Part shown: in pieces, positions 8,730 through 17,185 of the stretch
How positions within the stretch are numbered: the stretch's first letter is position 1
Layout of the letters: every line of letters begins with the position of its first letter
Assembly (NCBI RefSeq): GCF_016773205.1
Contig: NZ_JAETWB010000010.1
Span: 62,001-126,000, forward strand
Source: Belnapia arida
GTDB lineage: Bacteria; Pseudomonadota; Alphaproteobacteria; Acetobacterales; Acetobacteraceae
DNA length: 64,000 nucleotides
Direction: 5' to 3'
The notes under the pieces: model-generated
What the model was told of the DNA's origin: nothing
Seen by the model: the letters and a program-made list of their open reading frames with translations, nothing else
The model's database searches: none
Translations under genes and position numbers: made by a program

Positions 8730-10268
8730 ATGTTCCGCCGTTCGCTCGGTGCCTTGGGCGCTGCAACCCTCGTCGCGCGCCCCGCCCGAAGCCATGCCCC
8801 CGCAACCACGCGTCGGCCGGGCGAGCGCGTGTTGCGGGTGGTTGCCCCCTTCGAGTTCGCCGGGCCCGACCCGGCGCGCTCCGGCCATGTGTTCGCCCGC
8901 ATGGGTGTCGGGGAGATGCTCCTGGGTGCAGATCCGGAAGGCCGCCCGGTGCCGATGCTGGCGGAATGCTGGAGCACCTCGCCGAACGGCCTGCTGCACC
9001 GCTTCGTGCTGCGGCCCGGCGTGCGCTTCCATGACGGCAGCCCTTTGACGGCCGAGGCGGCGGCGGAGAGCCTCCGCCACGCCCATGCTGCCGCCTCGCC
9101 TTTCTCCCGCGTGCCGGTCGCTGCCATCGAGGCCACGAGCGACGCGGTGCTGATCCGCCTGAGCCGCCCCTTCGCGCCGCTGCCGGCCGTCCTGGCGAAT
9201 TATGCCAGCATGATCCTCGCCCCCGCGGCCTATGACGAAGCGGGCAGGGTCCGCGCGGTGATCGGTACCGGACCTTTCCGCGTCGAACGCTTCTCACCTC
9301 CGCTGCAACTCGATGTCGAGCGGTTCGAGGGGTGGTGGGGGCCTCGCCCGGCCATCGGGCGTGCCTCCTACCTCGTCGTGTCGCAGGGCGAGGCGCGTGC
9401 CACGATGGCGGAGAGCGGGCATGCGGACCTGACCATGGCATTGCAGCCCGTGACCGTGGCGCGGCTCCGCCGCAGCCCGCGGCTTGAGGTCCTCACCGTT
9501 CCCGTGCCGCGCACACGCATCCTGAAGCTCAATGCCGCCTCGCCGTACTTCGCGGACCAACGGGTCCGCCAAGCCCTGAGCCTGGCGATCGACCGCCAGG
9601 GCATTGCCGCGGCCCTGGTGCGGAATCCTGCGATGGCGGCGGACCAGCTTTTCCCGCCGACATTGCAGGACTGGCACCTTCCCGCTCCGCCACCGCGGCG
9701 CGACTTGGAGAGGGCGCGAACCCTGCTGGCCGAAGCGGGCTGGCGCCCGGGCCAGGACGGCATCCTGGTGGATGCTGGGCGCCGCCGCTTCGCCTGCCGC
9801 TGCATCACCTACATCAACTGGCCGGAATTGCCGCCGATCGCTACCGCGCTCCAGGCGCAGTTCCGCGAACTCGGCATCGACATGTCGGTGGCCATCGGCA
9901 ACTCCTCGGACATCCCGCGCGGCCACCGCGACGGCACCTTGGAGATGGCCTTGATGGCGCGCAACTACGCGCTGGTCCCGGACCCGCTCGCTACCCTCCT
10001 GCAGGATTTCCAGCCCGGCGGGGGCGATTGGGGCGCCATGGGCTGGTCCGATCCGGCCCTCGACGCCGCGCTGCACGCGCTCTCAGCGCCGGCGGGGGAC
10101 CCGACCGCCGCACGCCGGCAGGCAGCCGGAATCCTGCGCGAGGCCTTGCCGGTCATCCCGATCGCCTGGTCGGAGCTGGGCGTCGCCGTCAGCCGCGATC
10201 TCGCTGGCGTCACGGTGGACCCGTTCGAGACCAGCTACCGGCTGCATGACATCGCCTGGCTGCGCTGA
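8730..10268 (+). CDS. ABC transporter substrate-binding protein, family 5 (Dpp/Opp/Nik type)
   Basis: A 512-residue periplasmic binding protein. The N-terminus carries a twin-arginine-like signal (FRRSLGALGAATLVA followed by a basic stretch). Family-5 landmarks include PMLAECWSTSPNGLLHRFVLRPGVRFHDG, the IGTGPFRVERF block and PYFADQRVRQALSLAIDRQGI. Such proteins bind peptides, nickel or metal-opine complexes. The gene starts 10 bases after the TonB receptor and is followed at once by its permeases. The ligand cannot be read from sequence; gene order points to the metal complex imported by the receptor. Confidence 0.88.
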   Translation: MFRRSLGALGAATLVARPARSHAPATTRRPGERVLRVVAPFEFAGPDPARSGHVFARMGVGEMLLGADPEGRPVPMLAECWSTSPNGLLHRFVLRPGVRFHDGSPLTAEAAAESLRHAHAAASPFSRVPVAAIEATSDAVLIRLSRPFAPLPAVLANYASMILAPAAYDEAGRVRAVIGTGPFRVERFSPPLQLDVERFEGWWGPRPAIGRASYLVVSQGEARATMAESGHADLTMALQPVTVARLRRSPRLEVLTVPVPRTRILKLNAASPYFADQRVRQALSLAIDRQGIAAALVRNPAMAADQLFPPTLQDWHLPAPPPRRDLERARTLLAEAGWRPGQDGILVDAGRRRFACRCITYINWPELPPIATALQAQFRELGIDMSVAIGNSSDIPRGHRDGTLEMALMARNYALVPDPLATLLQDFQPGGGDWGAMGWSDPALDAALHALSAPAGDPTAARRQAAGILREALPVIPIAWSELGVAVSRDLAGVTVDPFETSYRLHDIAWLR

Positions 10269-10269
10269 C

Positions 10270-11235
10270 ATGGGCCGGCGCTCCCTGGGCCGCTTCCTGC
10301 GGCCTGTCCTCATGCGTCTCACCCAGGCGCTGCTCGTCGCCCTGATCGTTGGCGCGCTCGGCTTCGCGCTGATGGCCGCACTGCCGGGCGACCAGGCCTT
10401 CCGCCTCGCTGCTGCGCGCTACGGCCCGGATATGGGCGATGCGGCCGCGGCCGCGCTGGTGCGGCAGGAGCTGGGGCTGGACCGGCCCTGGGCTGTGCAG
10501 TTCCTGGACTGGGTTGGCCGCCTGATGCGGCTCGATCTCGGCCATTCCCTCGTCACCGGCGAGCCGGTGCTGGAGGAGCTGACCATGCAGCTCGGCTACA
10601 CGTTGGCGCTGGCCGGCGTCGCGCTGCCGCTCTCGGCCCTGCTTGGGCTTCCCTTGGGGCTCCTGGCCGGGCTGCGGCCGGGAGGCCCGATGGACCGGAT
10701 CACGCTCGGGCTCTCCGTCCTCCTCCGGGCCATCCCTGCCTACGCCCTCGGCCTGTTTCTGGTGACGGTATTCTCCATCCATCTCGGCTGGCTTCCGCCC
10801 GCGGGCTTCGAGGGATGGCGCGAATTCGTCCTGCCGGCCCTGACCCTGGCACTTGGCTTGGCGGCGCTGTCCGCGCGGGTGGCACGGGATTCTGTCGCAG
10901 TCGTGGCGGCGTCCCCCTTCATGGCCTTCGCACGGTGGAAGGGTCTTCCGGAGCGGGCCGTGGTGCTGCGGCATGGCCTGCGCAACGCGGCGATTCCCGT
11001 CGTGGCCCTGCTCGGCCTCCAGCTCATCGGCCTTGTCGAGGGGCTCATCATCGTGGAGAGCCTCTTCTCCTGGCCAGGCATTGGGCATGCGCTGGTGCAC
11101 GCCATCTTTGCGCGCGACGTGCCGGTGGTGCAGGGCACGGCGCTGGCATTGGGGCTGATCTTCGTCCTGGTGAATGCCTTCGTGGACCTCGCCTGCGCCT
11201 TGGCCGACCCGCGCCGCGCCAGGGCGGCGACATGA
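10270..11235 (+). CDS. ABC transporter permease, DppB/NikB type
   Basis: A 321-residue inner-membrane protein with six predicted membrane segments, the first near residues 16-37 (TQALLVALIVGALGFALMAALPGD, ending in the PGD typical of DppB/NikB). The EAA-loop is recognisable in the FMAFARWKGLPERAVVLRHG region, which contacts the ATPase. The ATG at 10270 is one base beyond the stop of the binding protein; an internal ATG at 10312 is less likely. The last codons overlap the next permease by ATGA. It forms the heterodimeric channel with the gene at 11232. Confidence 0.9.
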   Translation: MGRRSLGRFLRPVLMRLTQALLVALIVGALGFALMAALPGDQAFRLAAARYGPDMGDAAAAALVRQELGLDRPWAVQFLDWVGRLMRLDLGHSLVTGEPVLEELTMQLGYTLALAGVALPLSALLGLPLGLLAGLRPGGPMDRITLGLSVLLRAIPAYALGLFLVTVFSIHLGWLPPAGFEGWREFVLPALTLALGLAALSARVARDSVAVVAASPFMAFARWKGLPERAVVLRHGLRNAAIPVVALLGLQLIGLVEGLIIVESLFSWPGIGHALVHAIFARDVPVVQGTALALGLIFVLVNAFVDLACALADPRRARAAT

Positions 11236-12020
11236 GGGCCCTCGCGCCTGGCCGCAGGCTCGGGCTGCTGCTGATCGTGGCGCTGCTGGGCTTCGGCCTG
11301 CTGGGGCCCTGGCTCGCCGGCGCCGATCCGGCCCATCAGATCCTGGCGGACTCCCTCGCGCCGCCGGGTACCGACTACTGGCTTGGCGCCGACCATCTGG
11401 GCCGGTCCATGCTGGCACGGCTGGCCCATGCCACCCGGCTCTCGCTCCTGCTCGCAGCGGTGACGGTCGCCAGCGCGGCCATCCCCGGCACGTTGCTCGG
11501 CATCCTCGCGGCCTGGCGCGGCGGCTGGGTGGAAGGCGGCCTGGTGCTGGCCGCCGATGCGGTGCTGGCGCTGCCGGGCCTGCTGCTGGTCCTGCTGCTC
11601 GCCGCCTTCGCGCCGGGCGAGTTCCTGCCGCTCTATCTCGGCCTCGCCCTCGCAGGCTGGGTCGAATATTTCCGGGTTGCGCGCGCCATGGCCAGCGGCC
11701 TGCTGGCGCGGCCGCATGTGGAGGCGGCACGCCTGCTCGGCTTCGGGCCGGGCTATGTGCTGTGGCGCCTGCTGCTGCCGGGCCTCCTGCCGACCCTGGG
11801 CGTGCTCGCCGCCTTCGGGATGGGGAGCGCCGTGCTTGCGATCTCGACCCTCTCCTTCATCGGGCTGGGCATCCATCCGCCCACGGCCGAGCTTGGCAGC
11901 ATGACGACCGAGCTCCTGCCCTACGCCTATGAGGCGCCGCTGATGGTGCTGATGCCGGCGGCCCTGGTTTTCATGGCCGTGCTGGGTTGCCATCTGCTGG
12001 CGGGACAGGCGCGCGGGTGA
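11232..12020 (+). CDS. ABC transporter permease, DppC/NikC type
   Basis: A 262-residue inner-membrane protein with about six hydrophobic segments. Typical DppC/NikC features are the periplasmic motif YWLGADHLGRSMLARLAHATRLSLLLA near residues 45-72, the EAA-loop HVEAARLLGFGPGYVLWRLLLPG, and LSFIGLGIHPPTAELGSM near the end. It overlaps the upstream permease by 4 bases (ATGA) and the downstream ATPase by 4 bases (GTGA), so the three are translationally coupled. It pairs with the permease at 10270. Confidence 0.9.
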   Translation: MRALAPGRRLGLLLIVALLGFGLLGPWLAGADPAHQILADSLAPPGTDYWLGADHLGRSMLARLAHATRLSLLLAAVTVASAAIPGTLLGILAAWRGGWVEGGLVLAADAVLALPGLLLVLLLAAFAPGEFLPLYLGLALAGWVEYFRVARAMASGLLARPHVEAARLLGFGPGYVLWRLLLPGLLPTLGVLAAFGMGSAVLAISTLSFIGLGIHPPTAELGSMTTELLPYAYEAPLMVLMPAALVFMAVLGCHLLAGQARG

Positions 12021-13435
12021 ATGCCGTGCTGACCTTCGCGGGGCTTGATGTGACGGCGGCGGATGGGACGGCGCTGGTGCGCGGCGTCGATGCGGAAGCG
12101 CGGCCCGGACAGCCGCTGACGCTGCTGGGCGAAACCGGCTCGGGCAAGTCGCTGGTTCTCGCGGCCGCCATGGGAAGCTTGGCGCCAGGACTGCGCGCCA
12201 GCGGGCGCGTGATGCTGGACGGGACCGAGATGCTGTCCGCCACCCATTCGGTCCGGCGGGCGCTCTGGGGCCGCCGCCTGGCGACGCTGCCGCAGGAGCC
12301 TTGGCTCGCCCTGGACCCGACCATGCGCGCCCTGGGCCAGGTGGCAGAGGTCTACCGGCTGGTGCGGGGAATGCCCGCTGCCGCCTCCGAGCTGGAGGCG
12401 CGGGCGCGGTTGGCGGAGCTGGGGCTCGACGGTGCCGCCGCGCACTATCCGTTCCAGCTTTCCGGCGGCATGGCGCAGCGCCTCGCCCTCGCTACCCTGC
12501 GCGCCTCCGGGGCGCCGGTGCTCCTCGCCGACGAGCCGACCAAGGGGCTCGATGCCGACCGGCGCGACGAGGCGGGAGCGCGGCTGCGGGCCGAGGCGGA
12601 CCGTGGCCGGACGGTGGTCTGCGTGACGCATGACGTGGCCATCGCCCGGGCCCTGGGCGGCGAGGTGGCGGTGATGCTGGAGGGCCGGGTGATGGAGCGG
12701 GGGCCGGCGGAGACGGTGCTGGAGCATCCGTCCCACGGCTACACGCGGCGTCTGCTGGAGGCGGAACCAGCGCGGTGGCCTGCCTTGCCGCCACGGCCCG
12801 CACCCCGTGGGGAGGTGGCGGTCACGGCCGAAGGGGTGCGCCGCAGCTTCGGCGGCCGCCCCGTGCTGCGAGGGATTACTTTCTCTGTGCTCCGCGGCGA
12901 GATCGTCGCCGTCACCGGCCCGAGCGGCTGCGGCAAGACCACGCTCGGGGACGTGCTGCTCGGGCTGCTGCGGCCGGATGCGGGTCAGGTCCGGCGTCTC
13001 CCCGGCGTGGCGCCTTGGCGCTTCGGCAAGCTGTATCAGGATCCTCCCAGCGCCTTCGCGCCGCACCAGACCATGCGGCAGGCGCTGAGCGACCTGGCGC
13101 AGCGCCATGGCCTCTCCTGGGCCGCCATCGCAGCACTGCTCGATCGGCTGCGCCTCGGCCCGCTCCTGCTGGACCGCAGGCCGGAGGCGCTGTCGGGCGG
13201 CGAGCTGCAACGCTTCGCGCTGGCCCGTGTCCTCGCGCTCGATCCCGTTTTCCTCTTCGCCGACGAGCCGACATCGCGCCTCGACCCCATCACCCAAGGT
13301 GAGGTCTCGAATCTCCTCGGTGAGTTGGTTACGGAGCGTGGCCTGGGTGTGCTCCTGGTGACGCATGATGCGGCACTGGCCGCGAAGCTGGCCGACAGGG
13401 TTGTGCAGCTGAGGCCCAGCGGCGCCGAGTGTTGA
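12017..13435 (+). CDS. Fused double ABC ATPase (DppD-DppF/NikD-NikE type)
   Basis: A 472-residue protein carrying two complete ABC cassettes that are usually separate subunits. Cassette 1 has Walker A GETGSGKS near residue 38, signature LSGGMAQRLALA and Walker B VLLADEPTKGLD; cassette 2 has Walker A GPSGCGKTT near residue 302, signature LSGGELQRFALARVL and Walker B FLFADEPTSRLD. It powers the two-permease importer. The GTG at 12017 overlaps the previous stop by 4 bases and is preferred to the upstream ATG at 11987, which would lie well inside the permease gene. The Walker B of both halves retains the catalytic Glu, so both sites may be active. It ends the operon; about 230 bases follow before the TetR operator. 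Confidence 0.9.
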   Translation: MNAVLTFAGLDVTAADGTALVRGVDAEARPGQPLTLLGETGSGKSLVLAAAMGSLAPGLRASGRVMLDGTEMLSATHSVRRALWGRRLATLPQEPWLALDPTMRALGQVAEVYRLVRGMPAAASELEARARLAELGLDGAAAHYPFQLSGGMAQRLALATLRASGAPVLLADEPTKGLDADRRDEAGARLRAEADRGRTVVCVTHDVAIARALGGEVAVMLEGRVMERGPAETVLEHPSHGYTRRLLEAEPARWPALPPRPAPRGEVAVTAEGVRRSFGGRPVLRGITFSVLRGEIVAVTGPSGCGKTTLGDVLLGLLRPDAGQVRRLPGVAPWRFGKLYQDPPSAFAPHQTMRQALSDLAQRHGLSWAAIAALLDRLRLGPLLLDRRPEALSGGELQRFALARVLALDPVFLFADEPTSRLDPITQGEVSNLLGELVTERGLGVLLVTHDAALAAKLADRVVQLRPSGAEC

Positions 13436-13663
13436 GCGGGCGGCTGATGGTGTTTCTGCTGTGCAGGCGACGACCATACTGCATCGCGCTGAGGAGAACG
13501 TAAGCCCGAGAGCCAGCAGGTGTTGCAGCTACCGTGCTGTGCGGGCTGGATCCGCCGCCATGCGGTGGCAGCGGCCAGCAAGACACCCGATGCGATCTGG
13601 CTGACGGCAGTGGCCTGCTTCCCACACGGGATGATCGACGCGACAACAAGCAGCACTTGTGAA

Positions 13664-13685
13664 ATAGTACGACCGGTCGTACTAT
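13664..13685 (+). promoter_or_regulatory. 22-bp perfect palindrome, probable TetR operator
   Basis: A perfect 22-bp inverted repeat centred between 13674 and 13675 with the core AGTACGACCGGTCGTACT at 13666-13683. It ends 5 bases before the start codon of the TetR regulator. TetR proteins bind palindromes of this size as dimers and usually repress themselves, so autoregulation is likely. The position leaves no room for an ordinary ribosome site between operator and ATG, so either the transcript is nearly leaderless or the operator DNA also carries the translation start context. Confidence 0.75.
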
Positions 13686-13690
13686 GCCGT

Positions 13691-14290
13691 ATGAAGTCGC
13701 AAGCGACCCGCGTCTCACTCCTCCACCACGGCCTTCGCGCGTTGAGCGTCGATGGCTTGTCGGGCGTGACCCTCGGCCGGCTGGCTGAGGCAGCCAGCCT
13801 GTCCAAGAGCGGCCTATTCGCCCATTTTCGTTCCAAGGAGCAGCTCGAGCTGGCGTTGCTCGACGAGGCGGCGCGCCTGGCGCACGTGCATGTCGTCGAG
13901 CCCGCGATGAGGGCACCGGAAGGCTTGCCTCGGCTTCGCGGGCTGGTGGAGCGGTGGATCGGCTGGCCCTCGCGCGCCGGCCTCCCCGGCGGCTGTCCCG
14001 TCGCCTCCGCCCTGTTCGAGCTGGATGACAGTGAGGGAAGGGTACGCGAGCACATCGCCGCATTGGAGAAGGAGTGGCGCGAGCTTCTCCGCTCCCTCAC
14101 CGCATCCGCCGTCGCGCTGGGGCACCTGAACGTCGAGACAGACATCGAGCAATTCGTCTGGGAGCTATGCGGCATCTATCTCAGCCATCATGCCTCGGCC
14201 CGCTTCCTGCGTGACCCTGCTGCCGAGACGCGGGCGCGCCATGCCTTCGATGCCTTGCTTCGCCGCGCCGGCGCAGCGCTGCCGAGCTAG
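13691..14290 (+). CDS. TetR/AcrR-family transcriptional regulator
   Basis: A 199-residue regulator. The N-terminal helix-turn-helix is clear: LRALSVDGLSGVTLGRLAEAASLSKSGLFAHFRSKEQLELALLDEA, residues about 15-60, with the LSKSGLFAHF recognition helix of the subfamily often labelled TetR C-terminal YcdC/WHG-like. The ligand domain includes GGCPVASALFELDDSEG, seen in a TetR group with a C-terminal Cys-containing pocket. The ATG at 13691 is chosen because the domain begins there; the frame stays open upstream through the operator without a plausible start. Its target besides itself is unknown; two small membrane-protein genes lie downstream. Confidence 0.88.
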   Translation: MKSQATRVSLLHHGLRALSVDGLSGVTLGRLAEAASLSKSGLFAHFRSKEQLELALLDEAARLAHVHVVEPAMRAPEGLPRLRGLVERWIGWPSRAGLPGGCPVASALFELDDSEGRVREHIAALEKEWRELLRSLTASAVALGHLNVETDIEQFVWELCGIYLSHHASARFLRDPAAETRARHAFDALLRRAGAALPS

Positions 14291-14371
14291 CCGGACCGGA
14301 ATGCCGCGATGTCGCTCGCGCGCGCCGCGAGCCGGCACGCGGGCCAACCCATGACAATCGGTGATCGGTGC

Positions 14372-14722
14372 ATGAACCATGACGACGGGATCAGGGCAGC
14401 GGAGTTGAGGCAGCTTCGACGTCTGCGCCTGGCAGCGCTGGCAGAGGGGATGACGCTGGTCGTCCTCGTGCTCGTCGCCATGCCGGCCAAGCATCTGTTT
14501 GGTCTGCCTGCGGCGACGAAGGTCGTGGGGCCGGTGCACGGCCTGGCCTTCGTGGCCTATGCGTGGATGATCCTCGCGACCGTTTCGAACGATTCCTGGC
14601 GCCGGGGTGAGATCCTGCGGCTGACGATCGCCGCTTTCGTCCCGTTCGGCACCCTCCTCAGCGCCGGGCTGCTGCAACGGAAGGAAGCGGCGCTGGTGGC
14701 GGCTGGCCAGGGTAGGGCGTGA
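14372..14722 (+). CDS. DUF3817 family integral membrane protein
   Basis: A 116-residue protein with three hydrophobic segments. The run LRLAALAEGMTLVVLVLVAMPAKHLFG, then VVGPVHGLAFVAYAWMI, is the DUF3817 signature: an EG in helix 1 and the GPVHG motif before helix 2. Function is not known for the family, which often sits near heme or respiratory genes. In-frame ATGs also occur at 14309 and 14351; 14372 is nearest to the domain. The stop overlaps the next gene (TGATG), so both are coupled. It lies 81 bases after the TetR gene and could be its target. Confidence 0.72.
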   Translation: MNHDDGIRAAELRQLRRLRLAALAEGMTLVVLVLVAMPAKHLFGLPAATKVVGPVHGLAFVAYAWMILATVSNDSWRRGEILRLTIAAFVPFGTLLSAGLLQRKEAALVAAGQGRA

Positions 14723-15132
14723 TGGAGCAGCCCTGGCTGAAGGCTCTGCACGTCGCGGCGGTGCTTCTCTTTGCCGGCGGGCTTCTCGCACAATCGCTCG
14801 CGGTCGCGGCGGCGCTGCGGGACAGCGTCAGCCCCGGCGTCCTAGTCCGGCTGCGCCAGTGGGACCAGCGCGTCACCGTTCCGGCGTTGCTATCCGCATG
14901 GGCCTTCGGCATCGCCACGGCGCTTGGTGAGGGCTGGTTCGGAGCAGGCTGGCTATCCGCCAAGCTGCTGCTTGTCGTCGCGCTCACCGGCCTGCACGGC
15001 CTGCAGGCCGGCGCGCTCCGTCGTCTGGCGCTTGAGGCGGGACGACCGCCACGCGGCCTTGGCCGGGCTCCAGTGGCGGTGGTTCTGTCACTCGTCGCAA
15101 TCGCGGTGCTGGCCGTCGCCAAGCCGTTCTGA
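14722..15132 (+). CDS. CopD/HemJ-like four-helix membrane protein
   Basis: A 136-residue protein with four hydrophobic segments. The layout WLKALHVAAVLLFAGGLLAQ, then a charged loop RLRQWDQRVTVP, then WLSAKLLLVVALTGLHGLQAGAL resembles the HemJ/CopD membrane family: an early His in KALH, later K.LLV and a GLHG motif. HemJ-type proteins are protoporphyrinogen oxidases, while CopD-type proteins handle copper; this short version cannot be assigned. The ATG at 14722 overlaps the preceding stop; GTG at 14719 is an alternative. It is probably in one transcript with the DUF3817 gene. Confidence 0.6.
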   Translation: MEQPWLKALHVAAVLLFAGGLLAQSLAVAAALRDSVSPGVLVRLRQWDQRVTVPALLSAWAFGIATALGEGWFGAGWLSAKLLLVVALTGLHGLQAGALRRLALEAGRPPRGLGRAPVAVVLSLVAIAVLAVAKPF

Positions 15133-15526
15133 GAGTGGTGGGCGGACGGCGATGGCCATCGAAGGCCAAGTGCTGCCAGGACCACGGCATCGCCACCGGA
15201 CACGCGGGCGCCCTTGGCTGCCCTCGACATACGGAACCTCCTGCGTCGCCATGACGGTTCTCGATGTCAGGGGGCCTGATCCCGAGCCTGCCGCAGGAGG
15301 CTGGGCTCCGCCGCAGAATTTGCCGCAGAGCTATCTTCGGGACATGCGGAGCTCCTGGGTTTGCAGGAGCCTTTCAACGGACGGCATGCCCGCGCAGTCC
15401 TGTCCATTTCTTCCCCAGAAGAAGCCACAGGCCCTGGCTGAAGCGAGCATTCACAAACAATGATGATAGACGCACGAAAATTTGCAGGGAACCTTGATGC
15501 TGCCCCCAGTGTCCAGAGGTTCCCCG
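15133..15526. other. Intergenic region, no gene recognised
   Basis: About 390 bases between the membrane-protein pair and the GMC oxidoreductase. Short frames here lack ribosome sites. The last 100 bases become more A/T-rich (around 15430-15490) and probably hold the promoter for the oxidoreductase. Confidence 0.35.
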
Positions 15527-17185
15527 ATGCCGCCGAATGCCAGAATGGTAGAAGCCGATATCGTCGTGGTCGGCGCCGGGAGTGCTGGCTGCGCGCTGGC
15601 GGCCCACCTCTCCGCCGATCCAGGCCTGCGCGTCCTCGTGCTGGAGGCCGGGCGACGCAACCGGCTCGGCATCACCCGCCTCCCGGCGGCGCTGCTGCGG
15701 ACCATCGGCAACCCGCGCTACGATTGGGCCTATCAGTCCGAGCCCGACCCGACCCGCGGCGGCCAGGCGGAGCTCTGGCCGCGTGGCAAGACCCTCGGCG
15801 GCAGCTCCGCCATCAACGGCATGATCTATGTCCGCGGCGCCGCTGCCGACTACGACGCATGGGAGGCGATGGGCTGCACCGGCTGGGGCTGGCGCGACGT
15901 GCTGCCGGCCTTCCGCCGGCTGGAAACGGCCGATGCGCCGGACGCCACGCATCGTGGGGGAGCGGGCCCGCAGCGCGTCTCGGCCTTGCGCTGGCGGCAC
16001 CGGCTGGCCGCGGATTTCATCGAGAGCGGCGTCGCCTGCGGCATCCCCCGCTCCGCCGACCTGAACGGCCCGCAGCATGAGGGCATCGGCTGGAACCAGG
16101 GCTCGATCCGCGAAGGACGGCGGCATTCCGCCTACGACGCCTTCCTTGCCCCGGTGCTCGGCCGGCCGAACCTCACCGTGCTGGACGATGTGCTGGTGGA
16201 ACGCCTCCGCTTCGACGGCCGAAGGGGGACCGGCCTTGCGGCGCGGCGCGGCGGGGCGGCGCTCGAGGTGGTCGCGCGGCGCGGCGTGGTGCTGACGGCA
16301 GGCGCCATCAACACGCCGCAGCTGCTGATGCTCTCCGGCATCGGCGAGGCCGCGGCGCTGCGGCGCCTCGGCATCGCCCCGGTGCTCGACTGCCCGGAGG
16401 TGGGGCGGAACCTGATGGAGCATCCCGGCCTCTACGTGCAGGCCGAGATGGCGGCCCCGACCGCCAACCGCGAGACCACACCGCTCCGCGCCGCCTACCA
16501 TCTGGCTCGCTGGCTGGTGCGGCATGACGGGCCGGTGAGCGTGCCGACGGCGCAGGCCCTTGCCTTCTTCCGCTCGACGCCGGAGGCGGCGGAGCCGGAC
16601 CTGCAATTCCACATCTTCCCCTATGGCTCGACCATCGGCCGCGGCGGCAAGCGGGTGATCCCGCGCCGCAACCTCGCCACCATCCTGATGAACGCCAATT
16701 TCCCGCGCTCGCGCGGCTGGCTGGAGCTGCGCTCGGCCGATCCGGTGGCGCCCATCGCCATCCATCCCCGCCTGCTGGAGCATGAGGACGACGTGGCGGT
16801 GCTGCTGCATGGGCTCGATTGGGTGCGGCGCATGGCGGGCACCGGCCCCTTCGGCGCCGGGCTGCACAGCCTGATCGGCGTACCCGCGGCCGCGGCGGGG
16901 CGGGGGGCGGACCTCGCCTATCTGCGGGAGGCGACGCGGCCCTTCTACCACCCGGCCGGCACCTGCCGGATGGGGGCGGATGCGGCGGCGGTGGTTGCGC
17001 CGGACCTCGCTGTGCAGGGGATGGAGGGGCTCTGGGTCGCCGATGTCTCGGTCTTCCCCCGCCACATCGCCGGCAACACCAATGCGACGGCGCTGATGAT
17101 CGGCGAGCGCGGGGCCGAACTCATCGCCGCGGCGCTGCGGCCGGGTGCGGCGCGGCCCGTGGAGACGGTGCTGGAAGCCACCTAA
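15527..17185 (+). CDS. GMC-family FAD-dependent oxidoreductase (choline dehydrogenase-like)
   Basis: A 552-residue flavoenzyme. The Rossmann motif VVVGAGSAGCALAAHL stands near the N-terminus, and the GMC signatures are present: GGSSAINGMIYVRGAAADYD, AGAINTPQLLMLSGIG, and the C-terminal YHPAGTCRMG with NTNATALMIGERGAEL, where the His and Asn of the alcohol-oxidising site sit. Members oxidise primary alcohols such as choline or polyethylene glycol. The start at 15527 is supported by AGAGG seven bases upstream; 15545 is another option. There is no signal peptide, so it is cytoplasmic or peripheral. It is convergent with the C-N hydrolase, their stop codons overlapping, and lies near aminotransferase/GS genes. 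Substrate unknown. Confidence 0.88.
   Translation: MPPNARMVEADIVVVGAGSAGCALAAHLSADPGLRVLVLEAGRRNRLGITRLPAALLRTIGNPRYDWAYQSEPDPTRGGQAELWPRGKTLGGSSAINGMIYVRGAAADYDAWEAMGCTGWGWRDVLPAFRRLETADAPDATHRGGAGPQRVSALRWRHRLAADFIESGVACGIPRSADLNGPQHEGIGWNQGSIREGRRHSAYDAFLAPVLGRPNLTVLDDVLVERLRFDGRRGTGLAARRGGAALEVVARRGVVLTAGAINTPQLLMLSGIGEAAALRRLGIAPVLDCPEVGRNLMEHPGLYVQAEMAAPTANRETTPLRAAYHLARWLVRHDGPVSVPTAQALAFFRSTPEAAEPDLQFHIFPYGSTIGRGGKRVIPRRNLATILMNANFPRSRGWLELRSADPVAPIAIHPRLLEHEDDVAVLLHGLDWVRRMAGTGPFGAGLHSLIGVPAAAAGRGADLAYLREATRPFYHPAGTCRMGADAAAVVAPDLAVQGMEGLWVADVSVFPRHIAGNTNATALMIGERGAELIAAALRPGAARPVETVLEAT

Noticed and set aside
10210-11730. A 506-codon leftward open frame across both permease genes
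   Set aside because: Antisense shadow of GC-rich coding DNA: no ribosome site, Arg/Pro/Gln-rich nonsense protein, and the opposite strand has clear permease motifs.
13435-13660. A leftward frame with a hydrophobic run between the ATPase and TetR genes
   Set aside because: No start codon or ribosome site near the operator and no known family; could not be supported.
15374-17065. A 563-codon leftward open frame across the GMC oxidoreductase
   Set aside because: Shadow frame; the plus strand contains the full GMC motif set.
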